The notes below the pieces were generated by a model. It was not told where the DNA came from, made no database searches, and worked only from the letters and a program-made list of their open reading frames with translations. Source: Cytophagaceae bacterium (GTDB lineage Bacteria > Bacteroidota > Bacteroidia > Cytophagales > Spirosomataceae). Taken from it: a stretch of DNA of 64,000 nucleotides. Shown here piece by piece: positions 62,060 to 64,000 of this stretch; position 1 is the stretch's first letter, and the number at the start of each line of letters is the position of its first letter. Location of the stretch: the NCBI GenBank assembly GCA_005791165.1, contig SXXW01000025.1, positions 124,001-188,000 on the forward strand, written 5' to 3'. Position numbers and translations under genes: made by a program.

Positions 62060-63784
62060 ATGATGAAATTTAAAGCATGGATATTAGGTATAGGATTATT
62101 AATATCCAACGTAGCATTTAGTCAAACGGTACAAGACGGTTTTCGTTTTTTAGATCGACATCAGCCAAGTAGGGCTAAACAAGTTTTTGAAGGACTTGTG
62201 GCTTCTGCTCCTACGGGTGAGAATTACTTCAATTTAGGTTTATACTATTTGCATTTACGCGATTGGGATAATGCCAAAATTAGTTTTGAAAAAGGGAAAG
62301 CTGCAGATCCTAAAAACCCTTTAAATCAAGTCGGTTTAGCTTCTATTTTAGTAGGACAAAATAATGTTTCTGCTGCTAAAGTCGAGTTTAATAAAATTAT
62401 TGCAGACACAAAATCAAAAAATATTGATGTTTTATATCGCATAGCTGAGGCTTACTCCATGTATTATATTTTAGGAAAAGAGGAAAGCTTTAACGCGAAT
62501 AATAATGACCCAGGTGAGGCCATACGTTTAATTGATGTGATTCAAGAGCGTATGTTAAAGGATAAAAAATTGCCTGCGCCTGAGCATTACATTGTAAAAG
62601 GAGACGCGTTTTTAATTAAGAACGATGGAGGAAATGCGGTGACAGCTTATGAAGCTGCTATTGCTCAAGATCCACGCAATGTAAAAGCTAAGGTTAAAAT
62701 TGGTACTGTTTATTTAAGAGGAAAAAATTATAAAGAAACGCAAGCACGTTATAAGGAGGCTTTGGATTTAGATTCAAATTATGCTCCTGGACATCGTCGT
62801 TATGGTGAGTACTTGATCATCGGTGGTCAGTATAAAAATGCTTCTCGGTATTTTAGAAAGTACATTGAAAAAGCAGAAGCCACTCCAGAGGTTACGATGG
62901 AAACAGCCAAATTGCTTTTCCTTTCTAAGGATTATGATGGAGCGATGAAATATACGGATGAGGCTGATAAGCGTGGAGTTCGTGATAATGATATTTACCG
63001 TATGCGTGGGTATTCACGCGTTGAAATGGGTAATTTCCAACAAGGTATCGACAATTTAGATGAGATGGTAAAAAAAGGAGTTAAGCCTTACTTTATGGAT
63101 GATTTATACTTCGGTAAAGGATATCAGGGTTTAGGTAAGGATTCTTTAGCCATTGCTTACATGGAAAAAGCGGCACCTTTAGATACCAATAACAATGTGT
63201 ATACTTTGATTCATGACATTCGATATAAGCAAAAAAGATATTTAGAGGCTTCTATTGCTGGGACTAAATCGATTGAATGGAAAGTGAAAAGAGCTCAAAC
63301 GGTAGGATCAGGAGATTATTTTAAAGTGGCTATGGATTTATATTTAACAGCTGCCTACATCAATAAAGCAGATACGATTGGCCGACCAGCCATGGCGATG
63401 CGTGCTGATTCAATGTTTGCTAAGTCCATTTCAGTGAATGATAAATGGCCTCCATTTTATATCAATCGTGCACGTGCCAACAACTTTATCGATTATGATG
63501 GAACGAAATGGTTAGGTGCTCCTTACTATGAAAAATTCATCGCGGTAGTGGATCAGTTAAAAGCTGAAAAAAGTACTCAATACAAAGAAGATAAGAATCA
63601 ATTATTTGAGGCATATAAGTTTTTAGGTGGATATCATTTATCTGTAACAAAAGATGAGGCTAAAGTGAAAGAATTGTTCACAAAAGCGCAGGAGATTAAA
63701 GCAGATGACCCTGATATAAAAGCATATTTTAACCCTGCACCACCAGCTGCTGCTGCCCCTGGTGCTGTTGCTCCCAAGAAATAA
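62060..63784 (+). CDS. Exported tetratricopeptide-repeat protein
   Basis: A 574-residue exported protein with a signal peptide (MKFKAWILGIGLLISNVAFSQ) and around ten tetratricopeptide repeats (for example NYFNLGLYYLHLRDWDNAKIS, AKVKIGTVYLRGKNYKETQA), ending in an Ala/Pro-rich tail. It probably sits in the periplasm as a scaffold. The cluster order exbB-exbD-exbD-tonB-small membrane protein-PstS-like-TPR suggests a common envelope function, but this gene has a 151-base leader and may also be transcribed on its own. It ends at a compact terminator. Confidence 0.83.
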   Translation: MMKFKAWILGIGLLISNVAFSQTVQDGFRFLDRHQPSRAKQVFEGLVASAPTGENYFNLGLYYLHLRDWDNAKISFEKGKAADPKNPLNQVGLASILVGQNNVSAAKVEFNKIIADTKSKNIDVLYRIAEAYSMYYILGKEESFNANNNDPGEAIRLIDVIQERMLKDKKLPAPEHYIVKGDAFLIKNDGGNAVTAYEAAIAQDPRNVKAKVKIGTVYLRGKNYKETQARYKEALDLDSNYAPGHRRYGEYLIIGGQYKNASRYFRKYIEKAEATPEVTMETAKLLFLSKDYDGAMKYTDEADKRGVRDNDIYRMRGYSRVEMGNFQQGIDNLDEMVKKGVKPYFMDDLYFGKGYQGLGKDSLAIAYMEKAAPLDTNNNVYTLIHDIRYKQKRYLEASIAGTKSIEWKVKRAQTVGSGDYFKVAMDLYLTAAYINKADTIGRPAMAMRADSMFAKSISVNDKWPPFYINRARANNFIDYDGTKWLGAPYYEKFIAVVDQLKAEKSTQYKEDKNQLFEAYKFLGGYHLSVTKDEAKVKELFTKAQEIKADDPDIKAYFNPAPPAAAAPGAVAPKK

Positions 63785-63792
63785 GATTAAAG

Positions 63793-63816
63793 CTGCTCAT
63801 TGAGCAGATTTTTTTC
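63793..63816 (+). terminator. Intrinsic terminator after the TPR gene
   Basis: CTGCTC (63793-63798) pairs with GAGCAG (63802-63807) around a three-base loop, followed by ATTTTTTTC. It separates the TonB-cluster TPR gene from the short-chain dehydrogenase. Confidence 0.75.
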
Positions 63817-63835
63817 ATCATAAAGAAAATTATTT

Positions 63836-64000
63836 ATGTCTTACGCATTAATTACTGGAGCTAGTAAAGGGATTGGAAAAGAAATAGCCAATGAACTGGC
63901 TTCGCGTGGCTATGATTTATTGATCGTCGCTCGGAATTCCTATGAGCTCCAACAAGTTAAAGAGGCGATTGAAAAAAAATATGCCAATACGGTTGACTAC
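63836..64000 (+). CDS. Short-chain dehydrogenase/reductase, N-terminal part (3' end outside window)
   Basis: Fifty-five codons from ATG 63836 to the right edge. The NAD(P)-binding motif TGASKGIGKEIA (residues 7-18) and the second strand LLIVARN identify a classical SDR with a preference for NADPH suggested by the Arg after the second strand. Catalytic Tyr/Lys residues lie outside the window, so the substrate cannot be proposed. It has its own terminator-separated unit. Confidence 0.88.
   Translation, partial: MSYALITGASKGIGKEIANELASRGYDLLIVARNSYELQQVKEAIEKKYANTVDY

Noticed and set aside
1-64000. CRISPR array, tRNA or rRNA genes, insertion sequences, prophage
   Set aside because: No regular spaced repeats, cloverleaf-type sequence, transposase or phage gene was seen on either strand.

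Overview
The window reads as a chromosomal segment of a Bacteroidota bacterium, most likely Cytophagales. The evidence is gldB (gliding / type IX secretion lipoprotein), a protein with a type IX secretion (T9SS) C-terminal sorting domain, an exbB-exbD-exbD-tonB cluster, many lipoprotein signal peptides, promoters with the Bacteroidota -7 element TAnnTTTG, and an AT-rich genome with little Shine-Dalgarno signal. A red- or orange-pigmented freshwater Cytophagales fits crtZ and the pectin enzymes, but genus is inference. I saw no rRNA, tRNA, CRISPR array, insertion sequence or prophage.

Layout. 1-5 kb: end of inorganic pyrophosphatase, sppA, bioB, and an unrecognised secreted-propeller/membrane protein. 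4.7-10.6 kb (minus): valS-gldB-ABC exporter-Fur-type regulator, tightly packed. 10.7-14.1 kb: crtZ, then a cysH-cysD-cysN sulfate-assimilation operon (minus). 14.2-16.3 kb: an AlbA_2-domain protein overlapping a lipoprotein that carries all six copper ligands of a PHM-like monooxygenase plus a CX4CH motif. 16.3-20 kb: kup, a HIT protein, gpsA. 20-25 kb: a GH2 glycosidase facing a CE12 esterase-GH28 pectinase fusion. 25-32 kb: moxR, ettA, a DUF349 protein, mpl, arginine decarboxylase with a 40-residue lipoprotein behind it. 32-36 kb: glpF-glpK, ruvB, a CBM9-like protein. 36.3-40 kb: a 1222-residue ORF joining a GMC oxidoreductase to a second FAD oxidoreductase through an internal signal peptide. 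40-43.6 kb: a secreted Gly/Met/Arg-rich protein divergent from a histidine kinase/response regulator pair, with a repeat-rich control region between. 43.5-47.4 kb (minus): a TPR protein, then ribH-lysC-serS. 47.6-57.4 kb: glpD, a DUF2795 protein, cutC, an ftsZ gene outside any division cluster, an M28 peptidase, a thioredoxin-fold protein, comM, an S66 carboxypeptidase, a decayed ORF and a DUF721 protein. 57.7-64 kb: the TonB energising cluster with a PstS-like lipoprotein and a TPR protein, then the start of a short-chain dehydrogenase.

Genes that work together: cysHDN reduce sulfate to sulfite; glpF/glpK/glpD with gpsA handle glycerol and glycerol-3-phosphate; GH2 and CE12-GH28 attack plant polysaccharide; exbB/exbD/tonB power outer-membrane uptake. 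A striking architectural feature is that nine of eleven convergent gene pairs overlap or abut at their stop codons, and the two that do not are separated by strong hairpins. The most unusual items are the fused double oxidoreductase with a buried signal peptide, the haem-like/copper-monooxygenase lipoprotein, and the control region between the secreted protein and the two-component genes.
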